62,350 nucleotides of DNA from UBA1259 sp964453915 (GTDB lineage: Bacteria; Bacillota; Clostridia; Christensenellales; Borkfalkiaceae), in contig CAYVPW010000003.1 of the NCBI GenBank assembly GCA_964453915.1, positions 1-62,350 on the forward strand. Direction: 5' to 3'. The first letter of the stretch is position 1. The number at the start of each line of letters is the position of its first letter. A model generated the notes under the pieces. That model worked only from the letters and a program-made list of their open reading frames with translations, searched no databases and was not told where the DNA came from. A program made the translations under genes and the position numbers. Shown here one piece after another: positions 15,502 through 23,393 of the stretch.

Positions 15502-16170
15502 TTGCTCTTTTTGCACGGATACCTTGCGGATAAAAACAGTTTTTCTTATCAGATTCCTTTTTTTGAAAAAGATTTTAACGTTTCCGCCATAGACCTTAAA
15601 GGTTTTGGGCAAAACGCAAATATGGAATATCCGTATTCTTTAGACGATTACGTTAAAGAAGTTAAGGCTTTTATCATAGATAACGGATTAAGTAAACCTT
15701 GTGTGATAGCACATTCTTTCGGTGGAAGAATAGCGATAAAACTTGCAGCCGAAAACGATGGTTTGTTAGATAAAATAGTTTTAACGGGGGCGGCGGGAAT
15801 TAAACCGAAGCGTGGGGTAAAGTATAAAATAAAAACCGCAGCGTTTAGGTGTTTAAAGCCGTTTATAAAAAAAGAAAGGCTTTCACGGTTTTATTCTAAA
15901 GACTATTTGTCGTTGTCGCCGGTGATGAAAGAGAGTTTTATAAAAATAGTAAACGAACATTTAGACGGTATTATTAAAAACATAAAAAATCCTACGCTTA
16001 TCGTGTACGGAGAAAAAGATAAAGAAACGCCGCCTTATATGGCAAAAAAACTTAAAGAAGGAATAAACGGTTCTAAATTGATATTTATAGAAGAAGCCGG
16101 GCATTTTTGCTTTATAGATAAACCTTATAAGTTTAATATGGAGGTAAGGGAGTTTTTGCTCTCGGAATAG
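15502..16170 (+). CDS. Alpha/beta-hydrolase
   Basis: An alpha/beta-hydrolase with LLFLHGYLADKNSF (oxyanion strand), nucleophile elbow IAHSFGGR, the Asp in IVYGEKDKETPP and the terminal His in EAGHFCFIDKP: a complete Ser-Asp-His triad. The TTG at 15502 is the first conventional start but lacks a ribosome site and cuts into the first strand. The frame is open further upstream, and an ideal AAGGAG lies 8 nt before an ATA at 15463, whose ATAA overlaps the rimI stop exactly as ATGA would. The true start may therefore be 15463 (235 aa). Substrate unknown; it ends the tsa operon and precedes murF by 2 nt. Confidence 0.88.
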   Translation: MLFLHGYLADKNSFSYQIPFFEKDFNVSAIDLKGFGQNANMEYPYSLDDYVKEVKAFIIDNGLSKPCVIAHSFGGRIAIKLAAENDGLLDKIVLTGAAGIKPKRGVKYKIKTAAFRCLKPFIKKERLSRFYSKDYLSLSPVMKESFIKIVNEHLDGIIKNIKNPTLIVYGEKDKETPPYMAKKLKEGINGSKLIFIEEAGHFCFIDKPYKFNMEVREFLLSE

Positions 16171-16172
16171 AT

Positions 16173-17870
16173 ATGTTTCCCACAAACTACCAAAGTTTTT
16201 CTCAATTATTAACGTTTCCGCAAATAACGTTATATCTAACCGTGGCGGTTATAAACGGCGTGCTTTTGTTTTTTTGTTCGCTTAAATTTTTGCTTGTTTT
16301 GCAACAGTGCGGTTATCACGGAACAAGATATTTTAAGTGGCTTAAAGATCCGGACACACCATACTTGTCAAGGTTAATGCTTTTATCGCTTTTGGGATTT
16401 TTATTCTTTTGTGCTTTAAATATTTGTTTCACACCGGTATTTACCGCATTTTTCGGTAAAGAGTGGGGAGATGCGATTTCTTCTTATGCGGGGCTTCTTT
16501 CTTACGTATTGTTTATGGTAGTATATATAAACAGCGAAAGTCACGTAAATGCAAAAGTGCCGCTTAAAAAAACAAAAAGACTTGTAAGACTAGCAATGAC
16601 GTTTGCGGTGTTGCTTGTGGCAATAACGTTTTTTGCTGTGCTGGGAATAAATTACCTTGCGTTTATTATCGGCGACGAGGTTTTTTGTATTTTAAGATTA
16701 GCCGTCATTTGTATTCTTCCGCTTTTATCTCCGTTTATTTTGTTTTTGGCATATTGCATAAACGAGCCTTACGAATGGCTTGTAAGAAGGCATTACGTTA
16801 AGCATGCGGCTTATAAATTAAAACATACGGACGTAATAAAAATAGGCATTACGGGAAGCTACGGAAAAACGGGTGTAAAAGAAATATTAAAGACCATACT
16901 TTCTCAAAAATTCAGGGTGCTGTCTACTCCAGATTCTTATAACACACCCCTAGGGATTGCGTTGTCTGTAAAAAATTTAGACAATACCGTTGATATTTTT
17001 TTGGCGGAGATGGGCGCTAGAAGCAAGGGAGACGTTAAAGAGTTGGTGGATATAGTAAATCCGACTTTTGGAGTAATTACCGGCGTAAATACGCAACACC
17101 TAGAAACTTTCGGCAGTATAGAAAATATAATAGATACAAAATGCGAGTTGCTAGACGGATTGCCTTTTGCAGGCGTGGCGTTTATCAACGGCGAGGGCGA
17201 ACATATAAAGGAGATTTCTTCTCACTTTAACGGCGAAAAGATTTATTCGGGATTAAGCAAAGAAAACGACGTTTACGCAACGGATATAACGATAGGCAAA
17301 AGCGGTGCAACTTTTACGCTTAACGTAAAAGGCGAAAACCCCGTAAGTTGTTCTACCGTGCTTTTAGGAAAACACAGTATTATAAATATTTGTCTTGCAA
17401 GTGCGGTTTGCCATAAGCTTGGAATGACTGCGGAAGAAATAAGCCAGGGAATCAACCGTTTGCAAACAGTAGAGCACAGATTAGAACTAGTTCCAAACAA
17501 CAAAAACGTTGTGTTGATAGACGACAGTTATAATTCAAACGTAAACGGCACTTTTGCCGCAATGGACGTTTTAGACGTGTTTACGGGTAGAAAAATCGTA
17601 GTCACGCCGGGGCTTGTTGAACTAGGTAAAGAAGAAAACGTTGCAAACTATAACTTTGGAAAAACTCTTGCGCAACATGCGGATAAGGTGATAATCGTAG
17701 GTAAACACAATGCGGAGATGCTTATAAACGGTTTGAAAGACGGCGGAATGGACGTTTCAAATATAAAGTTTAGCAAAAATTTAAAGCGTGGCAACGATGC
17801 GCTTAACGAAATGATACAAGAGGGAGACGTTGTTTTGTTTGAAAATGACCTTCCCGATAACTATAACTAA
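16173..17870 (+). CDS. MurF-like Mur ligase with an N-terminal membrane domain
   Basis: A 565-aa protein of the Mur ligase family, most like UDP-N-acetylmuramoyl-tripeptide--D-Ala-D-Ala ligase. Residues 1 to about 200 hold several hydrophobic segments not found in E. coli MurF. The ligase part follows with P-loop GITGSYGKTGVKEILK, FLAEMGARSKGDVKEL, GVITGVNTQHLETFGS, and in the C domain IDDSYNSNVNGTFAAMDVL. Its neighbour is ddl, which makes the D-Ala-D-Ala substrate, supporting a MurF role at the membrane. The start is 2 nt after the hydrolase stop. A related amide ligase role on other substrates cannot be excluded. Confidence 0.85.
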   Translation: MFPTNYQSFSQLLTFPQITLYLTVAVINGVLLFFCSLKFLLVLQQCGYHGTRYFKWLKDPDTPYLSRLMLLSLLGFLFFCALNICFTPVFTAFFGKEWGDAISSYAGLLSYVLFMVVYINSESHVNAKVPLKKTKRLVRLAMTFAVLLVAITFFAVLGINYLAFIIGDEVFCILRLAVICILPLLSPFILFLAYCINEPYEWLVRRHYVKHAAYKLKHTDVIKIGITGSYGKTGVKEILKTILSQKFRVLSTPDSYNTPLGIALSVKNLDNTVDIFLAEMGARSKGDVKELVDIVNPTFGVITGVNTQHLETFGSIENIIDTKCELLDGLPFAGVAFINGEGEHIKEISSHFNGEKIYSGLSKENDVYATDITIGKSGATFTLNVKGENPVSCSTVLLGKHSIINICLASAVCHKLGMTAEEISQGINRLQTVEHRLELVPNNKNVVLIDDSYNSNVNGTFAAMDVLDVFTGRKIVVTPGLVELGKEENVANYNFGKTLAQHADKVIIVGKHNAEMLINGLKDGGMDVSNIKFSKNLKRGNDALNEMIQEGDVVLFENDLPDNYN

Positions 17871-17900
17871 AAGAATAAACTGTAAACAAAAGAAAAAACA

Positions 17901-17941
17901 AAAAAACACCAAAGCGAAAAAATTTTGCGGAGGTGTTTTTT
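17901..17941 (+). promoter_or_regulatory. Terminator-like hairpin covering the ddl ribosome site
   Basis: A 10-bp stem (AAAAAACACC 17901-17910 with GGTGTTTTTT 17932-17941) ends in a T-run that stops one base before the ddl ATG. The ribosome site GGAGG spans the loop and the right arm. The structure could terminate transcription after murF or hide the ddl start; either would let ddl be tuned separately. Confidence 0.6.
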
Positions 17942-17942
17942 T

Positions 17943-19043
17943 ATGAAAAGCGTAGGGGTGTTTTTCGGCGGTAAAAGCGTTGAACACGATATATCCGTTA
18001 TTACGGGCGTTTTAATTTCTAACGCACTTATAAAAGCGGGATACGAGGCAGTGCCCGTTTATCTTTCTCACAGTGGAAAGTGGTATACGGGAAAAGAATT
18101 GATGACGATAGAAAATTTTAAAAACCTAAACGAAAAAAATCTTACCGAAGTAATGGTTCTGCCTGCCGAAAACGGTTTGTATTCGGTTAAAAAACAAAAA
18201 AAGATAAAACTTTTGTGGCATTTAAGCGTTGCTGTAAACTGTATGCACGGAGAGCGGGGAGAAGACGGAAGTCTTGCGGGGCTTTTAAAAATGTGTTCTG
18301 TTCCGCTTGCTTCGCCGTCTATACTTTCTTCTGCTATAAGTATGGATAAACGTTTTACAAAGATTTTTCTTAAAGGCATAGGTGTAAAGGCGTTGCCCTA
18401 TATTTGCACGGGGTTTTCGCCCGATTATAAAGAGTTAAAAAACCACGTGGATTTTCCCGCAATAATAAAGCCCAATAAGTTGGGGTCTAGTATAGGTATT
18501 AGCGAGGCGAACGATTTTGAAGAGTTAAAAAAGGGGATAAACGAAGCGCTTCGCTACGGCGATTTGGCAATTATAGAGCCGAAACTTGGCAATTTTATAG
18601 AGATAAACTGTGCTTGTTATAAAAATTCCGCAGGGGAAATAGTAGTTTCTGAATGTGAAAAGCCCACCGGCAAAAAAGAGATTTTATCTTTTGAAGATAA
18701 ATACTGCGGCGGAAAAAGAGAGTTTCCTGCAAATATAAAAAAATCCGTTTCCGATAAAATTAAACGCACGGCGGAAAAGATTTATAGGGAAGGGGATTTT
18801 AGCGGAGTTATAAGGATAGATTTTTTCTGTGCGGAAGATAAGGTGCTAGTAAACGAAATAAATTCCGTGCCGGGCTCTTTGGCGTATTATTTGTTTTCTA
18901 AAACGATTACGGATTTTAAGGAAGTGTTAAAAGAAATAATAACCGTTGCCGAACGAGAGTTTGCTAAGGAAATGAGTTTCAAAAAGAAATTTGATTCTTG
19001 TGTTTTGAATATTACGGGCGTTAAGAGTTCAAAACGCTTGTAA
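17943..19043 (+). CDS. ddl: D-alanine--D-alanine ligase
   Basis: ATP-grasp ligase of 366 aa making D-Ala-D-Ala for peptidoglycan. Motifs: VFFGGKSVEHDISVITG (N domain), AVNCMHGERGEDGSLAGLL, PAIIKPNKLGSSIGI (ATP binding), CEKPTGKKEILSFEDKYCGG, and the metal site RIDFFCAEDKVLVNEINSVPGS. ATG 17943 is chosen because GGAGG lies 9-10 nt upstream; the in-frame ATG at 17925 precedes that site. It follows the MurF-like gene and is probably cotranscribed subject to the hairpin at 17901-17941. Confidence 0.94.
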   Translation: MKSVGVFFGGKSVEHDISVITGVLISNALIKAGYEAVPVYLSHSGKWYTGKELMTIENFKNLNEKNLTEVMVLPAENGLYSVKKQKKIKLLWHLSVAVNCMHGERGEDGSLAGLLKMCSVPLASPSILSSAISMDKRFTKIFLKGIGVKALPYICTGFSPDYKELKNHVDFPAIIKPNKLGSSIGISEANDFEELKKGINEALRYGDLAIIEPKLGNFIEINCACYKNSAGEIVVSECEKPTGKKEILSFEDKYCGGKREFPANIKKSVSDKIKRTAEKIYREGDFSGVIRIDFFCAEDKVLVNEINSVPGSLAYYLFSKTITDFKEVLKEIITVAEREFAKEMSFKKKFDSCVLNITGVKSSKRL

Positions 19044-19067
19044 AAAGCACTTTCGTTATGTTAAAAT
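19038..19067 (+). promoter_or_regulatory. Promoter of icd
   Basis: TTGTAA at 19038-19043 (overlapping the ddl stop) and TAAAAT at 19062-19067 are 18 bp apart. Confidence 0.55.
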
Positions 19068-19097
19068 ACAAATGAAAAACAATAAAGGAAATATGTT

Positions 19098-20297
19098 ATG
19101 GCAAAAATCCAAATGAAAACCCCGCTTGTTGAAATGGACGGGGACGAAATGACGAGAGTCCTTTGGGGCTGGATAAAAGAAATTTTAATTGAACCGTTTG
19201 TAGACTTAAAGACCGAATATTACGATTTGGGGCTTGTAAACAGAGATGCTACCGACGATGATATAACCGTAAAAAGTGCGCAAGCAACTCTTAAATACGG
19301 CGTTGCCGTAAAATGCGCTACCATTACGCCTAATGTTCAGCGTATGAGCGAATACAATCTTAAAAAAATGTGGAAGAGCCCTAACGGCACAATCCGTGCT
19401 ATTTTAGACGGAACGGTTTTTAGAGCTCCCATTTTGGTAGACGGAATTACGCCGTATATACCTACGTGGACTAAACCGATAGTTATAGCGCGCCACGCCT
19501 ACGGCGATATTTATAAAGCGGTAGACGGGTTAGCCGGCAACGGAAAAGCCGAGCTTGTATTTACCGATAGAAACGGAGAAGAAAAAAGAGAACTCATTCA
19601 CGATTTTAACGGAGACGGCGTTGTTTGTGCTATGCACAACACGGATAAGAGCATAAGCAGTTTTGCAAGGGCGTGCTTCAATTATGCACTTGACCAAAAA
19701 CTTCCGTTATGGTTTTCTACGAAAGATACCATAAGTAAGGTATACGACGGAAATTTTAAAAAGATTTTCGCTGAAATTTACGAAAAAGAATATAAAGATA
19801 AATTCCAAGCCGCAGGCATAGAATATATGTACACGCTTATAGACGACGTTGTTGCCAGAATAGTAAGAAGCAACGGCGGCATTGTTTGGGCTTGCAAGAA
19901 TTATGACGGAGACGTTATGAGCGATATGGTTGCAACCGCTTACGGCAGCCTTGCGATGATGACCAGCGTTTTGGTTTCCCCCGACGGGATTTACGAATAC
20001 GAAGCGGCACACGGCACAGTCACTCGCCATTATTATAAATACGTTAACGGCGAAGAAACGTCTACCAACCCCGTTGCAACTATTTTTGCTTGGACGGGCG
20101 CACTCAGAAAGCGCGGAGAATTAGACGGAATTGCGGAATTATCCGAATTTGCCGATAAGCTAGAAAAGGCTACGGTAAAAACCATAGAATCCGGAAAGAT
20201 GACGGGTGATTTGGTGGGATTATTTAAAAAGGAAGGAATTACTCCTGTAAAATTAAATTCCAGAGATTTCTTAAAGGCGATAGCGGAAAATATATAA
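19098..20297 (+). CDS. icd: NADP-dependent isocitrate dehydrogenase, type II homodimeric
   Basis: A 399-aa enzyme converting isocitrate to 2-oxoglutarate with NADPH formation. It belongs to the eukaryote-like/type II group, not the E. coli type: MKTPLVEMDGDEMTRVLW, CATITPNVQRMSEYNLKKMWKSPNGT, GTVFRAPI, IARHAYGDIYK, DDVVARIVRSNGG, and EAAHGTVTRHYYKY. Codon choice is of the highly expressed kind. With the aconitase-family gene at 23394 it could supply 2-oxoglutarate for glutamate synthesis in a partial TCA cycle; citrate synthase is not in this window. Confidence 0.95.
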   Translation: MAKIQMKTPLVEMDGDEMTRVLWGWIKEILIEPFVDLKTEYYDLGLVNRDATDDDITVKSAQATLKYGVAVKCATITPNVQRMSEYNLKKMWKSPNGTIRAILDGTVFRAPILVDGITPYIPTWTKPIVIARHAYGDIYKAVDGLAGNGKAELVFTDRNGEEKRELIHDFNGDGVVCAMHNTDKSISSFARACFNYALDQKLPLWFSTKDTISKVYDGNFKKIFAEIYEKEYKDKFQAAGIEYMYTLIDDVVARIVRSNGGIVWACKNYDGDVMSDMVATAYGSLAMMTSVLVSPDGIYEYEAAHGTVTRHYYKYVNGEETSTNPVATIFAWTGALRKRGELDGIAELSEFADKLEKATVKTIESGKMTGDLVGLFKKEGITPVKLNSRDFLKAIAENI

Positions 20298-20298
20298 T
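20270..20298 (+). promoter_or_regulatory. Promoter inside the end of icd, for a leaderless sirtuin mRNA
   Basis: A perfect TATAAT at 20293-20298 overlaps the icd stop codon (20295-20297) and ends 7 nt before the sirtuin ATG. The -35 is weak (CTTAAA at 20270-20275, 17-bp spacer). No Shine-Dalgarno precedes the ATG. Confidence 0.5.
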
Positions 20299-20305
20299 AA
20301 AAAAA

Positions 20306-21031
20306 ATGGAAGAGATAAAAGTCTTAAAATCGCTTATCGAAAAGGCGAAAAATATAGTTTTTTTAGGCGGAGCGGGGGTTTCCACGGCAAGCGGAATACC
20401 TGATTTTCGCAGCGAAAACGGGCTTTATAGCGAAAGTTATAAAAAGTTTTCGCCGGAAGAGATTTTAAGCAGAGAATTCTTTTTGTCTAACACAAAAGAT
20501 TTTTACGATTATTATAAAAAGAATATGCTTTTTCCTAACGCAAAGTCAAACGCTGCGCACATAGCGCTTGCTAAGCTAGAAAAATGCGGAAAACTTAAAG
20601 CGGTTATCACGCAAAATATAGACGGTTTGCACCAAACGGCGGGGAGCGAAAACGTTATAGAATTGCACGGGTCCGTGTTAAGAAACAAGTGTTTAAGATG
20701 CGGCGCTTTTTATACGGTAGAAGATATGATAGCCAAAAAAGGTGTTCCTTGTTGCGATAAGTGTGGCGGAGTGATAAAACCGGACGTTGTTTTATACGGT
20801 GAAAATTTAGATGAGGACGCTATCACGCAGGCGGTAAGGCAGGTATCCGAAGCGGATCTTTTGATTGTGGGCGGAACTTCTTTAAGGGTTAACCCTGCGG
20901 CTAGCTTCGTGAGATTTTTTAGGGGAGAAAACTTAGTGATTATAAACAAAACCCCCACGCCGTACGACGAGTTTGCTTCGCTTATAATAAGAGAGCCGAT
21001 AGATAAAGTTTTGGCTTTGGCAACAGATTAA
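20306..21031 (+). CDS. cobB: NAD-dependent protein deacylase, Sir2 family
   Basis: A 241-aa sirtuin that removes acyl groups from lysines using NAD. The NAD site is GGAGVSTASGIPDFRS (about 21-36), followed by TQNIDGLHQTAGS and the catalytic His in IELHGSV. A zinc site of two Cys-x2-Cys pairs (KCLRCGAFY and CCDKCGG) is intact, and GGTSLRVNPAA closes the fold. The ATG follows the icd stop by 8 nt without a ribosome site. Adjacency to icd is suggestive, since bacterial sirtuins regulate central metabolic enzymes. Confidence 0.94.
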   Translation: MEEIKVLKSLIEKAKNIVFLGGAGVSTASGIPDFRSENGLYSESYKKFSPEEILSREFFLSNTKDFYDYYKKNMLFPNAKSNAAHIALAKLEKCGKLKAVITQNIDGLHQTAGSENVIELHGSVLRNKCLRCGAFYTVEDMIAKKGVPCCDKCGGVIKPDVVLYGENLDEDAITQAVRQVSEADLLIVGGTSLRVNPAASFVRFFRGENLVIINKTPTPYDEFASLIIREPIDKVLALATD

Positions 21032-21054
21032 AATATATCAGAATAAAAAATAAA

Positions 21055-21085
21055 CGGCGTTTCGTTTGAAACGCCGAGTTTTTTT
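21055..21085. terminator. Bidirectional terminator between sirtuin and mgtE
   Basis: An 8-bp stem CGGCGTTT/AAACGCCG (21055-21062 with 21069-21076) has a T-run on the right and an A-run on the left, so it can serve both convergent genes. Confidence 0.8.
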
Positions 21086-21093
21086 GTTTTTCG

Positions 21094-22473
21094 CTAGGCA
21101 AGTATTGCAACCGATATACTGCAATAGAGCATTAAAGAAAGTGCGTCTACTATAGTAGTTATAAACGGGCTTGCAACAACGGCAGGGTCTAGCTTTATCT
21201 TTTTTGCTATTATCGGAAGCAGACAACCGACTAGTTTTGCTATTATTACCGTTAGCGATAAAGATATAGAAACAACTAAGCATCTAATCGCCGTGTAGTC
21301 CGCATATCCGAAAAGTAAATTATCTAAAAGCATTAACTTTCCAAAGCAAACAACGCCAAGGGTCAAAGCAAGCAAAACGGACACTCTTATTTCTTTCCAA
21401 AGCACCTTTAACACGTCTTTCGTTTCAAGTTCGCCAAGGGCGAGAGAACGGATTACCGTAACGGACGCTTGACTTCCTGCGTTTCCGCCTGTATCCATAA
21501 GCATAGGCACGCAAGCGAAAAGAACGGGGGAGATAGCGTTTAACGAACTTTCGTATTTATTTATAATAAGTCCGGTAAACGTTGCGGAAACCATAAGCAC
21601 TAAAAGCCAAGGTATTCTTATGCACCAAATTTTGCCTACGGATTGATTTAAATATGGTTTTTCCGTAGGAACCATAGCCGCCATTTTTTGAATATCTTCG
21701 GTTGCTTCTTCTTGTAAAACGTCTACTGCGTCGTCTACCGTAACGATACCTACTAAGCAACCTTCTTTATCGATTACGGGAAGGGCAAGGTAGTCGTAGT
21801 TAGAAAGTTTTATTGCAACTTGTTCTTTATCTTCCAACGTTTCCGTCGTAACGACGTTTACGTCCATTATATTTTCTATAAGTTCTTTTTTGTCCGCAAG
21901 CAATAAGTCTTTTGCCGTGACAACGCCGATAAGGTGTTTCTTTTTATCCGTAACATAGCAGGTATAAATCGTTTCTTTATTTACTCCGGTTTTTCTAATG
22001 CGCTCCAATGCGTCTTCCACCGTCATACTCTGCGTAAGCGAAACAAATTCCGTAGTCATTATGCTTCCTGCGGAATCTTCAGGGTATTCAAGCAGTTCGT
22101 TTATTTGTTTTCTGTTTTGTGGGTCGGAGTTTTTTAGTATACGCTTAACCACGTTTGCCGGCATTTCTTCTATGATATCAACGGTATCGTCTAAAAACAT
22201 ATCGTCTATCACGGCTTTAAGTTCTTTATCCGTAAATGCTTTTACAAGTTCTTCTTTCGTGTCAGAATCTAGTTCTACAAAAACGTCGCTGGCGAGTTCT
22301 TTGGGAAGCAATCTAAAAAATACGATAAGTTCTTTGTCGTCTAAATTATTCTCTATAAACTCTGCGATATCGAACGGCTGCATATCAAGCGCCGTCATAC
22401 GCAAATCCGCAAACTTTCTGTTTTCAAAACAAAAAGCAAGCTTTTCAAACATATTTTCTAATTCTTCCGTCAT
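21094..22473 (-). CDS. mgtE: Magnesium transporter MgtE
   Basis: A 459-aa Mg2+ channel. The cytoplasmic N domain is helical (about 1-130, with LPKELASDVFVELDSDTKEELV), followed by two CBS domains (about 130-255, QSMTVEDALERIRKTG and VDKEGCLVGIVTVDDAVDVL), then five membrane spans with the pore motif DTGGNAGSQASVTVIRSLALGE. ATG 22473 follows AAGGAG; the longer frame to 22632 runs through the riboswitch. Expression is governed by the M-box in its leader and by Mg2+ binding to the N and CBS domains. Confidence 0.96.
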   Translation of the reverse strand: MTEELENMFEKLAFCFENRKFADLRMTALDMQPFDIAEFIENNLDDKELIVFFRLLPKELASDVFVELDSDTKEELVKAFTDKELKAVIDDMFLDDTVDIIEEMPANVVKRILKNSDPQNRKQINELLEYPEDSAGSIMTTEFVSLTQSMTVEDALERIRKTGVNKETIYTCYVTDKKKHLIGVVTAKDLLLADKKELIENIMDVNVVTTETLEDKEQVAIKLSNYDYLALPVIDKEGCLVGIVTVDDAVDVLQEEATEDIQKMAAMVPTEKPYLNQSVGKIWCIRIPWLLVLMVSATFTGLIINKYESSLNAISPVLFACVPMLMDTGGNAGSQASVTVIRSLALGELETKDVLKVLWKEIRVSVLLALTLGVVCFGKLMLLDNLLFGYADYTAIRCLVVSISLSLTVIIAKLVGCLLPIIAKKIKLDPAVVASPFITTIVDALSLMLYCSISVAILA

Positions 22474-22497
22474 AGTGCACTCTCCTTTTCGGCAAAC

Positions 22498-22523
22498 AAA
22501 AAGCCTACCGACGATTCGGCAGG
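22498..22523 (-). terminator. M-box expression-platform terminator
   Basis: Read on the minus strand, a stem of about 9 bp (GCCTGCCGA with TCGGTAGGC, one G-T) around ATCG is followed by TTTTTG. A second hairpin at 22536-22552 (AAAAAGG/CCTTTTT) may be the competing structure. High Mg2+ would favour termination before mgtE. Confidence 0.75.
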
Positions 22524-22566
22524 CATTATTCTCGTAAAAAGGATTCGCCTTTTTGTAAGGCGGATA

Positions 22567-22714
22567 CAACCATACGGGCTTTAGCATCATAGGGCTGTGT
22601 AATTGCGTTAGGTTAAGCCTTGCTTTCGACAAAACCTTTTAACCCTCTCATGGTGTCTCCACCACTCTGCGGTAGCAATCCGTATCCCTATGGTAGCCTT
22701 ACCTACCGGACTAT
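22567..22714 (-). promoter_or_regulatory. M-box (ykoK) magnesium riboswitch
   Basis: On the minus strand the leader has the M-box core: GGTAGGTAAGGCTACCATAG, GGATACGGATTGCTACCGC, GGTGGAGACACC, a stem closed by GTCGAAAGC, and the terminal GATGCTAAAGCCCGTATGG. It precedes a magnesium transporter, which is the classic target. It fills most of the 300-bp gap between mgtE and the PH-like gene; a promoter and terminator flank it. Confidence 0.93.
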
Positions 22715-22729
22715 CAAATTACAATAAAA

Positions 22730-22758
22730 ATTTTACTCTCTTAACACGCGGTTGTCAA
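22730..22758 (-). promoter_or_regulatory. Promoter of the M-box/mgtE transcript
   Basis: On the minus strand TTGACA (22753-22758) and TAAAAT (22730-22735) have a 17-bp spacer. Transcription would start about 8 nt before the riboswitch. Confidence 0.8.
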
Positions 22759-22782
22759 CAATATTCGTAATAAATTTTTATT

Positions 22783-23235
22783 TTATTCTTCCGTTTCTCC
22801 GTCCTCGCAAGAATAGGCGATTTCAGGATTGGTTTTTATCAATAAAGATATAAAATCGTCATACTCTGCGGGGGATATCAATATCACGGTAAATTTTCCG
22901 CCTTTTAGGTACAAAACCAGTTTATTCGTTTTTTTGAAACGAACGACTCCCGAAACGTTTTTTAATTCTATTCTAGAATATACTATTCCGAAATGAGAAA
23001 TTAAGTTCTTTTCGTCTATCGTGTAGCAGCCGTAAAAACAAATTCCGAGAGCAAGAACCGCCAAAAACAAAGATATTATTACGGTTAAAGAATATAAAAC
23101 CGCTTTTGTTGTGCTTACTTTAATAAAAAACGCAATGTTATAAACGTTCCAAACAACGCTTGCAATAGAAAGGACTATAACCAAAGAGATAAGCACCCAT
23201 ATAAGTGCAGAATAATTAAACTTAAACTTTTTCAT
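22783..23235 (-). CDS. Two-span membrane protein with a bacterial PH-like domain
   Basis: A 150-aa protein with two membrane segments (about 12-35 and 45-67) followed by a beta-rich C-terminal domain: CYTIDEKNLISHFGIVYSRI, ELKNVSGVVRFKKTNKLVLY, KFTVILISPAEYDDFISLL. This layout matches SunI/YyaB-type bacterial PH domains. ATG 23235 is chosen because AAGGTG lies 7 nt upstream; a GTG at 23244 falls within that site. Function unknown; such domains usually bind peptides or other membrane proteins. Confidence 0.7.
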   Translation of the reverse strand: MKKFKFNYSALIWVLISLVIVLSIASVVWNVYNIAFFIKVSTTKAVLYSLTVIISLFLAVLALGICFYGCYTIDEKNLISHFGIVYSRIELKNVSGVVRFKKTNKLVLYLKGGKFTVILISPAEYDDFISLLIKTNPEIAYSCEDGETEE

Positions 23236-23323
23236 TTTTTTCACCTTAAGGTTATTGTATTATAAAAGGAAATAAAAATCAACGGAGATTTTAATATTTT
23301 ATGGCGAAACGCAACTTTCGCGC

Positions 23324-23352
23324 TTGCAAAAAAACGGCGATTAATATATAAT
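23324..23352 (+). promoter_or_regulatory. Promoter of the aconitase-family gene
   Basis: TTGCAA at 23324-23329 and perfect TATAAT at 23347-23352 are 17 bp apart; GAGAGG follows before the ATG. Confidence 0.75.
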
Positions 23353-23393
23353 AAAAAGACCTAACGTAAAACTCGCAAAAAGAGAGGTATTAT

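Noticed and set aside
22474..22632. N-terminal extension of MgtE
   Set aside because: The extra 53 codons translate the terminator and part of the M-box riboswitch; ATG 22473 has AAGGAG and matches the family start.
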